DNA of 64,000 bases from Acidobacterium sp. (GTDB lineage Bacteria; Acidobacteriota; Terriglobia; Terriglobales; Acidobacteriaceae). The position numbers were made by a program, and so were the translations under genes. The stretch is taken from assembly GCA_003131625.1 (NCBI GenBank), contig PKVY01000059.1:129624-193623 (forward strand), given 5' to 3'. Under the pieces are notes generated by a model. It was not told the origin of the DNA. It saw only the letters and a program-made list of their open reading frames with translations, and made no database searches. Positions within the stretch are counted from its first letter, which is position 1, and each line of letters begins with the position of its first letter. Shown here one piece after another: positions 8,686 through 17,673 of the stretch.

Positions 8686-11035
8686 CCATCCGAATCATTT
8701 TGTTCAGTTCAGCCGGCTCAATGGTCGCGAAATTTGGAATCGGCAAATCACCTATGTATTTGCTAGAAAGGTCTAGCTGCCCGCCTGAAACCTGAACAGA
8801 TAAGTATTCAAGTAAATCTCGAGCGAGCGTACTGCAAAGGTAAGTGACAGTTGCAAGGTAAGATTCTTCCTCTGTCATCTCATAGACATTCGTGCCTTCT
8901 TGGTCTTGTGCAGATTCTCCGATTCCACCTTTCTTCAGCAGCCACCCGTTGCCAACGACAACGACGAATTCACCAGATTTGTCAAAAACAAACGGGCGGT
9001 TTCGCCCAAAATATTTTGAAACAATCTTCGGACAAGGCTTCTTTTGCCACGGACGCGACCACAGCAAGTCCCACCACCTCAATTCACTTTGCCGGACCAG
9101 TGTTTTACGCGCCTTAAGTGCTGCCTTAGCTGGCAACAAATACTCCTTGTAGTATCTTGGTACGAACTGCTGAAGACTCTCCTCGTTTTCAATATTAGGT
9201 ACACCTTCCGTATAGGGATAAAATGCATAGTAATCATCACTGAGCACACCATCTACAATTGACGGATTCATCACAGCAGGACGGAAAAAGCGGCGCTCGC
9301 CTTTGTTCAGCCCTTTGAAATACTCTCTGGGCACAATGAAGACATCATTGCCGAGCCTGATGCCCTGATGTATCTCGAAAACCTTCTTTGCCGGTTGCAT
9401 TTTACCGCTATTGTGGAAACGCTTGTAGAGAGACCACGCTTCAAATCTGCGAGCAACCCATGCGTCGGAGTTGATCGCGATATCCGCGCGCGGGTACACG
9501 GAAAATCCGTCCTCAGTAATCGGTAGCGATTCAGCTCCTCGCCATCTCCTCAGCCCACGCAAAGCCCGGCCTAGCGAATTCAGGCTAGCGTCCGCCCAAA
9601 GGACTCCCGTCCGTGGTGCTATGTCCGTCTTCCTCTTTCCCACATAAATCCCTGCGTCCACGAGTGCGCGCGCAAAGATGGTTTGGTCCCCTAGACGAGC
9701 CACTAATTGCGGAGCTAAGGACTGGGCGAGAGCCTCACGAGTCTGCCTCGCAGACGCAGATGAGCCCTCCAGCAAAGAATTGGGAGCGATCATAGCTAAA
9801 ACGCCACCCTCACTCAAGACAGACAATGCGCGACGGGCAAATGCCATCGCCAGATTCGGCTTGCCAGAATCCCCCAAAATTTCCCTAACTACCTCCTGCT
9901 CATCGGACGACATTAACTGCCAAGACTTAAACGGGGGATTCATTACCAAAACATCTACCCTGGCAGGCCAATTTGCTTCAGCGACCGAGTCATGCTCGGA
10001 AATTTCAACATTGACCCGCCCTGGAGGCCAGGCACGCTTTTCCCATGCAAGGACAAATCGCGCCATATCTACAGCCGCAGGGGACTTGTCCCATCCGACT
10101 ATGCGAACTTCTCCTCTATATCCTCGAATTTGTAGAAGCCGCAGCACCTCCTTCAACAATTCGCCAGAACCACATGCCGGGTCAAAAATTGTGAGCGGCC
10201 TTCCCACTGTAACTGGGAACTCAAGCGTAGCCTCCTCAGCGAGTGTTCGAGCCAATGCGGACGGCGTAAAGTAGACGCCAGTTTCGTTCGGAGACGCTGT
10301 GGAGTCGATATTGGCGGGCAACTCGAAACCTGGGAGCCAAAGGGCGAGCGGATTACTGGCCTCAAGGTGTGCATCCTGAAACAACGCACCTGAAGCATGA
10401 CGAAGAACCAACGTGAATTCGGGACGCAACACGTCGTAGCGACCAGGTCCCGATAAATCGTTACAAAGCGTATCCCAGCTGGTCGCATTGATGGTCCTTG
10501 AACGTTCGACAACCTCAGGGCTAAGCCCCCACACTGCAAGATCACCGGCATCAGAGAGGCGATCCCCACCGGAGGCGGCCGAAGCAAGCATATGGAGCAA
10601 AATGGATAATGACTGTAGACCATTACGTTCGTCTTGGGTCGCAGCTCTAATCCGTCTAAAGACACCCAGCACATGAGCCACAATACTCTTCGATTGATCC
10701 GGCGTACTCTTTTCGAGATACCGGTGGAACTCGTGAATCTGAGCAAATACACTCTTGCCGGAAAATCGTTCTTCCGGTGAATTCCGGTCCCATCGATTTA
10801 CCGAAATGGAATCACCGGCGCAGGTAATGTAATGGCCCACATCACATGACCACGCAACAGCACGCTGGGAACGCGGCTCAACGTCCCCTACGAAATCCAG
10901 ACAGAAGTTTCCCCGTGAGCCGTTCAGGAGAACATAGCGGTCAATATTCTCCTCATCGTAACGAAGCCGAACCGGAAGGAGACCAAGCGCCTCCTTCCAT
11001 GCGTCTACGGTGCGGAATTGGGATGTGTCACTCAT
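8612..11035 (-). CDS. N6-adenine DNA methyltransferase (Eco57I/TaqI-like)
   Basis: This 807-residue protein has the amino-methyltransferase motifs: motif I DPACGSGELL near residues 285-294 for S-adenosylmethionine binding and motif IV NPPF near residue 364 for catalysis on adenine, with YFTPSALA just before motif I. About 250 residues precede the catalytic domain and about 400 follow, the latter probably containing a target-recognition domain (GDLPIP near the C-terminus resembles the end of TaqI/Eco57I-type TRDs). No PD-(D/E)XK motif is obvious in the N-terminal part, so cleavage, if any, may come from the downstream partner. The pair lies between ssb and the traM-like block as ICE cargo. Confidence 0.8.
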   Translation of the reverse strand: MSDTSQFRTVDAWKEALGLLPVRLRYDEENIDRYVLLNGSRGNFCLDFVGDVEPRSQRAVAWSCDVGHYITCAGDSISVNRWDRNSPEERFSGKSVFAQIHEFHRYLEKSTPDQSKSIVAHVLGVFRRIRAATQDERNGLQSLSILLHMLASAASGGDRLSDAGDLAVWGLSPEVVERSRTINATSWDTLCNDLSGPGRYDVLRPEFTLVLRHASGALFQDAHLEASNPLALWLPGFELPANIDSTASPNETGVYFTPSALARTLAEEATLEFPVTVGRPLTIFDPACGSGELLKEVLRLLQIRGYRGEVRIVGWDKSPAAVDMARFVLAWEKRAWPPGRVNVEISEHDSVAEANWPARVDVLVMNPPFKSWQLMSSDEQEVVREILGDSGKPNLAMAFARRALSVLSEGGVLAMIAPNSLLEGSSASARQTREALAQSLAPQLVARLGDQTIFARALVDAGIYVGKRKTDIAPRTGVLWADASLNSLGRALRGLRRWRGAESLPITEDGFSVYPRADIAINSDAWVARRFEAWSLYKRFHNSGKMQPAKKVFEIHQGIRLGNDVFIVPREYFKGLNKGERRFFRPAVMNPSIVDGVLSDDYYAFYPYTEGVPNIENEESLQQFVPRYYKEYLLPAKAALKARKTLVRQSELRWWDLLWSRPWQKKPCPKIVSKYFGRNRPFVFDKSGEFVVVVGNGWLLKKGGIGESAQDQEGTNVYEMTEEESYLATVTYLCSTLARDLLEYLSVQVSGGQLDLSSKYIGDLPIPNFATIEPAELNKMIRMGEDISDGRFDRWSEVDQLVLSILA

Positions 11036-11148
11036 GGCCTTTTCGAACCTCGGCTCTCACAGAAAGGGAACATACATAACGTCGATTCCGTCTTCGCCTT
11101 TTCTTTGCCTAGATCATCATAATGCTGTAACCGCTCTTCGATCCCAGT

Positions 11149-11391
11149 TCAGACAGATTTTCCCTCATAGCGGGTTTCAAATCCACGCTCCTTCAGGATC
11201 GCCACGGCTTGATGGGAATTCGTGCTGTCGTTAGGGGGAACCCCAGCAGCATTGAGTACCAGCGGTCTCGCAGGATACTCCTTTCCCTCAACCAGGACCG
11301 TCCACTTCGGCATCTGGCGGCTCCGGTTGAAGGCTTTTGCAGCCTTGATAATATCCTCCCGAGTCAGCCCGGCAACCCTTGGACTCGCCAT
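11149..11391 (-). CDS. Small conserved-looking protein of unknown function
   Basis: The ATG at 11391 follows AAGGAG at a nine-base spacing and gives 80 residues. The sequence reads TREDIIKAAKAF, then LVEGKEYPARPLVL, then GVPPNDSTNSHQAVAIL and GFETRYEG. The GKeYP and terminal GF pattern recalls small N-terminal DNA-binding domains attached to some HNH/McrA-like endonucleases, but this is only an impression. It stands alone upstream of the methyltransferase operon on the same strand and might regulate or assist it. Confidence 0.5.
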   Translation of the reverse strand: MASPRVAGLTREDIIKAAKAFNRSRQMPKWTVLVEGKEYPARPLVLNAAGVPPNDSTNSHQAVAILKERGFETRYEGKSV

Positions 11392-11595
11392 GAGATTGCA
11401 CTCCTTTTGGTGCATTTGGTGAATTCAGAATACAACAATAATTATTCATCACCAAATTTAATGTGCGCATTTTGATGCACGATGACCTGCATGGAATAAC
11501 AAATAGCGTTCCGCTTAAAACGTAGTACAAGATGAAGGCAAAATCTCGGCAAAAGAAATCACTGCATCTCCTTGATGTAGAACATGTTGCACGGA

Positions 11596-12270
11596 TCAAA
11601 GCTGCCTCCCCAGCAAGTATCCCAGGAAGAGAAGGCCAAAGCCGCAAAGAAGTCCGCCGGCAAGCACGCTCCACAGCAGATAGCCCCAGGCACCGACCAG
11701 CTTGATCCGGAAATCCCGCGTCACTGCGGCTAGCGCGTCTTGGGCGTTGCGAATTGCCCCGTCGAGAGCGCCCTTTAGCCACCCGTCCATCTGATTTTGC
11801 GACGTTGCCAGAGCTTGCGCCAGGCTCGATTCAATGATGGTCCGGATGACGGCGGCGAATTGCTGCCGTGTTTCCTCGGTGTAGCACTTGAGAATCGCTT
11901 CACCGGCGATGGAATCGTGGAGACTGGCCTGGACATCCTCCAGAAGTTGGCGGGTCGTTAATCCTGCCTCTTCGATGGTCCCCTTCATCTGAGCAGCAGC
12001 GAAATCGGCGATCTCGCGCGTCACGCCGCGGAGCCTGGCCTGTTCCGCCGCCGCATCGTTCAGCCCCCGCGCCACGTTTTCGAGCGCGCGGCACTCCACC
12101 ACGCTCAGCTTATAGCGGAGCCATTCTGGATCTTCCGGGTCCATCTTCGAGAACTGCTTGACCAGATCGAAGAGAACCCGTTCTCTCGCCTCCCCCTCGG
12201 GGAAAGCGAGATAGACGAGGTCACGAATCCAGGCGGATTTGTCGTTTGCGGCCAGAGGGGCTGTGCTCAT
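11596..12270 (-). CDS. TraM-position membrane-anchored transfer protein
   Basis: This 224-residue protein is largely helical, with many Ala, Glu and Gln residues, and ends in a hydrophobic C-terminal anchor (LVGAWGYLLWSVLAGGLLCGFGLLFLGYLL). It overlaps the ParA-like traL gene by four bases (ATGA) and is the last gene of a traK-traL-X operon, the place of RP4 traM. It may help the relaxosome or TraL work at the membrane. I cannot confirm TraM homology from sequence, so no symbol is given. Confidence 0.7.
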   Translation of the reverse strand: MSTAPLAANDKSAWIRDLVYLAFPEGEARERVLFDLVKQFSKMDPEDPEWLRYKLSVVECRALENVARGLNDAAAEQARLRGVTREIADFAAAQMKGTIEEAGLTTRQLLEDVQASLHDSIAGEAILKCYTEETRQQFAAVIRTIIESSLAQALATSQNQMDGWLKGALDGAIRNAQDALAAVTRDFRIKLVGAWGYLLWSVLAGGLLCGFGLLFLGYLLGRQL

Positions 12271-13016
12271 GGGAGGAGGACCTTTCTCGCCTCGGTAAAT
12301 TGGCTGAACGCCCGGAAGCGGTATGTCCTTGCACGGAGGGTCATGTCCGGCGCTCTCAATTCCGGCACGTTAGTTTTGCGGTCGCCAACGTCACCCAGAG
12401 TGACGTTCATCGTCCGCATCATCCGTTGAAGATCGGGCCGTCTGGCATCCATCCGAATTTCGACGGGTGAGAATACTTCTCGGAAGGCCGTCACATCCGG
12501 CTCCAGCTTAGGATTATCCCAAGACGACGCCACACCATCCTGAAAATGGTTGTGGACGATCACATAATCCACGGTGTTCTGCAGTTCGGCGCCCCACTCG
12601 ATCACCGACCGGGCTGAGGCAATGTCAGCATCGACGACGCCAATGGCCGTCCACCGGAGATCGAGCCCAGACTCCTGCATCACCTTATAGAAGTCTCGGA
12701 ACCATGGAATCATCCGATGCCCTTGTGCAGCGCCCAGGTCAGCTAGAATGACGTCCGCGCTCGATTCCAGGGAGATTCCCAGCAGCTTGTCGTAGGTCCA
12801 GCTCTCCAGCGCCGGCAGCTTGTGCGCTTTGGAGAACAGTGCCTTGAAGCAACCCTCCGCTTTGTTGTCCGGGTCCATATCGAAAAGCTCAGCGGTATAG
12901 GCTGTGCTCGCATACCACTCTGCCAGCGTGGCCATGACCGTCGTCTTTCCCACACCGCCCTTGCCGGCGATTGGAAAGACCACCCGCTTCGGTTTCAAAT
13001 CCAGGGCTGCGTTCAA
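12267..13016 (-). CDS. traL: TraL-like ParA/MinD-type P-loop ATPase
   Basis: The protein has a deviant Walker A motif GKGGVGKTT close to its N-terminus, an LFDMDPDNKAEG segment that binds nucleotide, and VILADLGAAQG as Walker B, all typical of TraL/ParA ATPases of conjugative elements. I place the start at TTG 13016, which has GGAG six bases upstream, overlaps the traK stop by TTGA, and gives 249 residues (RP4 TraL is about 241). An ATG at 13145 would need a 133-bp overlap and an Arg/Gly-rich N-terminus, so I disfavour it. It probably positions the relaxosome or mating apparatus. Confidence 0.75.
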   Translation of the reverse strand: MNAALDLKPKRVVFPIAGKGGVGKTTVMATLAEWYASTAYTAELFDMDPDNKAEGCFKALFSKAHKLPALESWTYDKLLGISLESSADVILADLGAAQGHRMIPWFRDFYKVMQESGLDLRWTAIGVVDADIASARSVIEWGAELQNTVDYVIVHNHFQDGVASSWDNPKLEPDVTAFREVFSPVEIRMDARRPDLQRMMRTMNVTLGDVGDRKTNVPELRAPDMTLRARTYRFRAFSQFTEARKVLLP

Positions 13017-13507
13017 TCCTCGCTCCGCCCCACAAAAACGCTCGGCTTGAAAACCTTCGTCGGTTTCAACCGCGATTCCCGCTGGCGATTCAGTTCCGCT
13101 TCGCGATCCAGTCTCGCCATTGCCTCTTCTCTCTGTACTTGCCATGCCGGTTTCTCCTTGTCCTCTGTGCTTTCAGTGCTCAGGCCGATTTCACGGCCCC
13201 TTGGTTGATGAACTTCTTTCCCCACGACAGGGGGCTGGAGGTTCTTACGCCTTTGAGGCTTTTGAGCGGATGCTCCTGTGAGCCGCACAGCCATCCGCCA
13301 GAACTGTCGATAGCTTCCCTCGTATCCGCATTCTGCCAACGCCCGCCAAATCTCTTTCCAGGGAAGTCCGATTCCATACGCCGCCCCTAATTCAGCCGCG
13401 AGCCCTTTCAAGCCCCGCGCCTTGAATGGCACCAATTCCCGTCGCTCACGGAACCGGGCCAGCAACGCTTCCAGCTCCGGAGATTTGATCTGTAGTGCAA
13501 TGCTCAT
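13013..13507 (-). CDS. traK: TraK-like oriT-binding protein
   Basis: This 164-residue protein starts at ATG 13507 (MSIALQIKSPELEALLARF). The N-terminal 75 residues form a helical DNA-binding module with GLPWKEIWRALAECGYEGSYRQFWRMAVRL, which fits the TraK pattern of a helix-turn-helix followed by a basic region. The C-terminal half is charged and probably disordered. In RP4, TraK binds and bends DNA next to oriT and lies divergent from traJ. The same layout occurs here, with a repeat-rich 400-bp spacer between this gene and the traJ-like gene. Confidence 0.7.
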   Translation of the reverse strand: MSIALQIKSPELEALLARFRERRELVPFKARGLKGLAAELGAAYGIGLPWKEIWRALAECGYEGSYRQFWRMAVRLTGASAQKPQRRKNLQPPVVGKEVHQPRGREIGLSTESTEDKEKPAWQVQREEAMARLDREAELNRQRESRLKPTKVFKPSVFVGRSED

Positions 13508-13584
13508 TTCACTAGAGTATGCCGACTTCGGACTATTCGTGCAAGCCTTGAGAGGCACATTCTTACTCATTTCTGCTCAACGAG

Positions 13585-13690
13585 ACTCATAAAGACTCAC
13601 AAAGCCTCACTCTGGCGTGGCAGCTAAGACGATGAGGCTAAATGAGCCTTTGTTTGGCATTGTGAGTCTTTTCTTGCAGCCGCAGGCTGC
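13585..13690. other. Probable oriT / relaxosome-binding repeats
   Basis: The spacer 13508..13907 has no supported gene. It contains three tandem imperfect 10-bp direct repeats based on GACTCAYAAA (13585..13610). A perfect 12-bp inverted repeat pairs AAAGACTCACAA (13592..13603) with TTGTGAGTCTTT (13660..13671). A hairpin GCAGCC-GCA-GGCTGC follows (13676..13690). Divergent traK and traJ-like genes with a relaxase downstream are the RP4 arrangement around oriT. I could not place a nick site. Confidence 0.55.
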
Positions 13691-13875
13691 GCTTTCCAAA
13701 GGTCGAAGACCACCGGGAGGTTGGCTGTTTTGCAGCCGTCTTCGTTGGGTAATGCAGTAGTGGAACATAAAGCGCAGCGGCACTTTGAAGGTTTGCTCTT
13801 GCCATCTCTGTTTATTGCAATGGTTTATAGCGCGGCACATGAGGTTCCTGAAAGGACCATTGTGCCGCACATTGT

Positions 13876-13897
13876 TATCGCCATGTACATTGCGGTA
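13876..13897. promoter_or_regulatory. Second copy of the ICE palindromic operator
   Basis: The half sites TATCGCCATGT and ACATTGCGGTA pair at 9 of 11 positions around TGTACA. The right half differs by one base from the site at 6027..6048. It ends 10 bases before the traJ-like start codon, so a bound protein would block the promoter or ribosome access. Confidence 0.55.
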
Positions 13898-13907
13898 TAG
13901 TGCCGTT

Positions 13908-14366
13908 ATGCCAAAGCGGAAACGCCACGAATCCGTTCGCTACTCGGTCCGGCTCAGCCAGATCCAATCAGAGCGCCTTGCTGCTTTGCGGGAGCAAATT
14001 CATGCCAGAAGCGACAACGAGGTTTTCGACTACCTCGTTACGGTGGGCACCAACCAGCGCGACGACCTTGAGCAGCTCGTCTACGCGCTGTTTGGGAATC
14101 TCGCGGACAGCCTGGCCCGGAGATTTCAGAGCCTGGAGACCGTCAGCCAGCTTCATCTCGCTTTGACCGACACGTTCATCAAGTATGCCCTCACGGCTCT
14201 CCCCGAGGTTCCAACTTCGCTCATAGCGGGAGCCAGGACGCGGGCAACCAAAATCTATGAGCAGGTGAATATCACTGCCGCCCGAGAATTTCAGCGCCGG
14301 AGAGAATCGGACGCCTATTCTCCGGCGGAACTTGGAATTGAGGAAGAACCGGCGACTCTGTCTTAA
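13908..14366 (+). CDS. TraJ/MobC-like relaxosome accessory protein
   Basis: The start at ATG 13908 gives 152 residues beginning MPKRKRHESVRYSVRLSQIQ, a basic tail followed by a probable ribbon-helix-helix segment (YSVRLSQIQSERLAALREQI). The remainder is helical. The gene lies 22 bases before the relaxase gene and is divergent from traK, the position of RP4 traJ, which recognises oriT and recruits the relaxase. No good ribosome site is present and the operator overlaps the leader, suggesting tight control. Family assignment rests mainly on context. Confidence 0.65.
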   Translation: MPKRKRHESVRYSVRLSQIQSERLAALREQIHARSDNEVFDYLVTVGTNQRDDLEQLVYALFGNLADSLARRFQSLETVSQLHLALTDTFIKYALTALPEVPTSLIAGARTRATKIYEQVNITAAREFQRRRESDAYSPAELGIEEEPATLS

Positions 14367-14388
14367 GGCGTTACGGAGGTGAATTTAC

Positions 14389-15846
14389 ATGCCTCGTGCA
14401 TCGGTGCAGCAAAGCGAGGCCAAAGAAGAGGGCGAGCGTTCGAGCCGCGTTCGGCCTGGCCGAGTTCATCTGACCAACGCCTCACCGCCGCGTGTCAAAG
14501 GCACGGCAAGAAATCTGTTTCGACTTGTCAGGCTTGTTAGCCGGTCCTCTGCCGGTAGTAGTAAAGCCTCATCATCTGTCAACCGACTTCCCGCCCTTGC
14601 ACGATCATCTCCCTTCCAGCGCCGCGCCATCGTGAATGTTCGCTATGCGTCAGCCCGGACGCCGGGGGGATGGAAGGCGCATGGAACCTACATCGAGCGA
14701 GAAAGCGCCAAAGGCGACCGCCTGCCGACTGAGAAAGAGACGGGTTTAGCAATCGGCAGCCAGGTTCCCGACCCAGATCGGATTGGCTTGGCGCAGGAGC
14801 ACCAACTCGGTTCGTTGGCTGAAAGCTGGCAGCGGGCCGGAGACAAGCGCATTTTCAAAATCATCCTGTCTCCAGAAGACCCCAACGTAAACTTCCAGAG
14901 AACTGCGGAAGACATGGTGGCCAGGATCGAGCAGCACACCGGAGCGCCGGTCGAATGGGGAGGTGTGGTCCACCGCAACACCGACCATCCACACGCGCAC
15001 ATCGTTGTGCGGGGCCGTCTGCCATCCGGGGAGCCGCTCAAACTTCCACCGGCCTTGATTCGCAAAGGGCTCAGAGAGGCCGTCCAAAGCTCGCTGACAC
15101 GGCAACTCGGCCCGCGAACCATCGCGGACATCGAGCATCAGAAGCAGATCGAGCTTACCGCCAACCGCGTTACTCCTTTGGACCGCAGTCTGGCCAGGCG
15201 AGCGATCCCATGGCCCGCCGACCCAGCATACAAAGAGGCCGGTGCCGCCGCAAGCGCGGCAGAGGTGTACCGCCTCCGGCACTTGAAAGAACTGGGCCTC
15301 TCGAAGCCATACGACGGCGACCGATGGCTCATTCGGTCTGATTTCGTCACTCAGCTCCAACAGATGAAGGATATTCAGGACCGCGCGCGGACGCTCTTTC
15401 GCAGCGGCGTCGCGATCAGCGATCCACATGCGCCGATGGAGTATTCCACATTCTCAAAGAAGCTGATTGGGCGGGTACTCCTCAACAGTGAAGACGAGCG
15501 TACCGGCGCGCTTCAGACCATCTTCGAGACCACCGAAGGCAAGATCGAGATTATCCGCCACGATGCCACACTCCGTGCGGCATGGGCGCGGGGAGACCTT
15601 GAACCCGGAAACGTAGTGACGATTGACGGTCTGAGGAGCGACCCCGACCAGCTCTACGCCTCCACGGCAGGCAAGGACAAGGACATTCTTTGCGATGGAA
15701 AGGCGCTGGATTCGATTGTTCGCCGGATGCGCGCCATGAATCTTGTAGTCGGCGAGTCCGAAAAAGGATGGATGGGGGAGTTCAACAAAACGCTCCATTC
15801 GAGGATGATGGACCGGACCCGAGGCCGGAGTGTCTCCGAGTGGTAA
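14389..15846 (+). CDS. MobP-type relaxase (VirD2/TraI-like, DUF3363 class)
   Basis: This 485-residue protein starts behind GGAGG. About 80 basic, Ser-rich residues precede the catalytic domain. The third relaxase motif HRNTDHPHAHIVVRG (near residue 200) supplies the metal-binding histidines. The region VRYASARTPGGWKAHGTYIERE, just after the basic leader, is typical of DUF3363 relaxases, and ALRKGLRE-like and RLRHLKELGLS segments follow. It should nick oriT in the spacer at 13.5-13.9 kb and pilot the strand to the TraG coupling protein. The catalytic tyrosine is probably in the N-terminal VRYASA region. A short inverted repeat after the stop (15895..15916) may end transcription. Confidence 0.85.
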   Translation: MPRASVQQSEAKEEGERSSRVRPGRVHLTNASPPRVKGTARNLFRLVRLVSRSSAGSSKASSSVNRLPALARSSPFQRRAIVNVRYASARTPGGWKAHGTYIERESAKGDRLPTEKETGLAIGSQVPDPDRIGLAQEHQLGSLAESWQRAGDKRIFKIILSPEDPNVNFQRTAEDMVARIEQHTGAPVEWGGVVHRNTDHPHAHIVVRGRLPSGEPLKLPPALIRKGLREAVQSSLTRQLGPRTIADIEHQKQIELTANRVTPLDRSLARRAIPWPADPAYKEAGAAASAAEVYRLRHLKELGLSKPYDGDRWLIRSDFVTQLQQMKDIQDRARTLFRSGVAISDPHAPMEYSTFSKKLIGRVLLNSEDERTGALQTIFETTEGKIEIIRHDATLRAAWARGDLEPGNVVTIDGLRSDPDQLYASTAGKDKDILCDGKALDSIVRRMRAMNLVVGESEKGWMGEFNKTLHSRMMDRTRGRSVSEW

Positions 15847-15914
15847 GGGCTGAATGCGTCAATTGAGTATTACTTCCGGAGGGTCGTCGCGATGGATTCC
15901 TAACCTATTTGGAA

Positions 15915-16661
15915 TCACAGTGCGTTCGTCCGCTCACTCCATCTGACGACGTTTAGTCCTCGGACCAGCAGCCAAAGGGTCAAAGCCATTTCCGCGATTC
16001 CCGCAGGAAACATAATGTAGGGAAACAGATGAAGCTCGGCGAGGATTGGAATGACCCTGACGAAAATGTTGGCGACGTAACCCAGCCCACCGATCGCCAG
16101 TGCTATCCCCAGAATTCGGGGGAAGTAGGTAGATCGGTAAAGTAGGTACCCGACAATTGCGCAATGGAGGCCGAAAAAGAACAGCGCGATATCAAAGCCG
16201 AGAGTGCGCATCTTCAGCAAGGTGATCGCGAGAGCTTGCAATTGGCCGGGGCTGAATTCGTCAAGAGAGTGCGAGCCGCCCAGGATGATCGACACTACAA
16301 AGTGATTGATTATATTTGCACTCGCTATAGCCGCAAAGGTAAGCCTGAAGAACGCGGCAAGTAGGGCTATCTTCTTGCTGACGGGCTTGAGCAACTCGTA
16401 GAAGACCAGCGCCAGACTAACGTCGCATGCATATACGACTAACTGTGCGACACCTCCAAATTCATATGAGAGGATGGAGTGCTGAATCTTGGCCAAAGTC
16501 TGGAGCGATGGCTCTCCAAGCATCATTCCGGACGGGGCAACAGCAAATGGGGCAAACAAGCCCCCAAGGATAATCAGAAGATAAAGGAAACCGCCGATTC
16601 TGGCCTGGAGAAGCGGGGAATATTGTGCGGTCACATCGTTCGCGGCAATCTCTCGGTTCAT
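15915..16661 (-). CDS. DUF4386 family membrane protein
   Basis: This 248-residue protein has about six hydrophobic segments (for example IGGFLYLLIILGGLF, VAQLVVYACDVSLALVFYELL, IALFFFGLHCAIVGYLLYRS) and the opening pattern ARIGGFLYLL...G typical of DUF4386 proteins. The function of the family is unknown. It is transcribed leftward, opposite to the flanking transfer genes, and is paired with an AraC-type regulator gene to its right. Together they form a cargo insert between the relaxase gene and traG. Confidence 0.8.
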   Translation of the reverse strand: MNREIAANDVTAQYSPLLQARIGGFLYLLIILGGLFAPFAVAPSGMMLGEPSLQTLAKIQHSILSYEFGGVAQLVVYACDVSLALVFYELLKPVSKKIALLAAFFRLTFAAIASANIINHFVVSIILGGSHSLDEFSPGQLQALAITLLKMRTLGFDIALFFFGLHCAIVGYLLYRSTYFPRILGIALAIGGLGYVANIFVRVIPILAELHLFPYIMFPAGIAEMALTLWLLVRGLNVVRWSERTNAL

Positions 16662-16869
16662 ACGTTCCTCTCGATTCGCGGTTGAGCTGCGGGGTGCAAT
16701 ATCTGGTTTACCCGCGATCCGTCAGATCGCACGCGACAGCGCGAGCCATTCTCGTTCAGCCTTGAATCGTGAAGCACTGAACAAAGTCGGATCTACAGGC
16801 GGCGCGCCGCAATGTCCCTAGCGGCAATTCTGCATGGCAAACGCTTCGATGTCTTGGACAAATCGGAAC

Positions 16870-17673
16870 TCAGCTCTCCGAGATATGGTTCTGACAGCGA
16901 CCTGTCTGCGCCGCATAAGCTGTCGCATCGAGACCCGCAAAGGCTCGAAAATCGTTCGCAAAGTGTGACTGGTCGTAGTACCCACAACTTGAGGCTAGGT
17001 CCGCCAAAGGGACCTTGGTTCCGTCGCGCAGGGAGCGAGTAATATCTTGAAACCGTTGAATGCGGCACCACAACCGGGGGGCAATCCCAACCTCTTCGCG
17101 AAATATTTGAGACAGCCAACGTTCGCTTATGCCGATCGAATGAGCGCATTTGGAAACGCTCAGGCCCTTATTCCGAAATAGGTGCACGGCATAATTCGCG
17201 ATCTCAGACCGGTGCGATCTAGCTTGAACCAGACGGCTTAACTCTTCGTCCAGATGCCGTAGTTTCTGAATCGGGGTTTGCAAATTTGACACATCAGCGG
17301 CGACTTGTGTGCCACGCCAAACGTCCTCTAGCGCGGCTGATTGGCGAAAGAGCAAGTCCGCGCGCTCATTGAACAGTCCGGTAAACCCTCCCGGGCGGAT
17401 CACTATTCCTGCCAGTTCCTCGACACCAGCCGTATCGATAATCTGAAATTGATCACGTACTCCCATCACGACTGCTCGAGAGTGCTTCTCACTCGCGCTT
17501 CCATCAATCTCGCCGTAATTGAGATCATGACTCGATAGGCTGATTACAATTTGCGCACACCCGTTAGGCAAAACTCGCTCTCGTCGACAGGGCATCCTTT
17601 GTGCGTTGCAATACCACAGCGACTTTACCCAAGGGCGCAAGAGCGGAGTTGGAGCTTGCTCGAAAAAGATCAT
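16870..17673 (-). CDS. AraC-family transcriptional regulator
   Basis: I start the gene at ATG 17673 (MIFFEQAPTPLLRPWVKSLWY), giving 267 residues; the frame extends upstream but that part has no family character. The N-terminal domain (residues about 1-140) resembles the sensing domain of this AraC subgroup, with PNGCAQIVISL and GVRDQFQIIDTAGV. The C-terminal half has two helix-turn-helix units (LSVSKCAHSIGISERWLSQIFREEVGIAP and PLADLASSCGYYDQSHFANDFRAFAG). AraC regulators next to DUF4386 genes suggest the pair is co-regulated cargo; the inducer is unknown. Confidence 0.85.
   Translation of the reverse strand: MIFFEQAPTPLLRPWVKSLWYCNAQRMPCRRERVLPNGCAQIVISLSSHDLNYGEIDGSASEKHSRAVVMGVRDQFQIIDTAGVEELAGIVIRPGGFTGLFNERADLLFRQSAALEDVWRGTQVAADVSNLQTPIQKLRHLDEELSRLVQARSHRSEIANYAVHLFRNKGLSVSKCAHSIGISERWLSQIFREEVGIAPRLWCRIQRFQDITRSLRDGTKVPLADLASSCGYYDQSHFANDFRAFAGLDATAYAAQTGRCQNHISES

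Noticed and set aside
13607-13870. 87-codon minus-strand frame in the traK-traJ spacer
   Set aside because: It covers the repeat cluster interpreted as oriT and has no ribosome site or recognisable domain.
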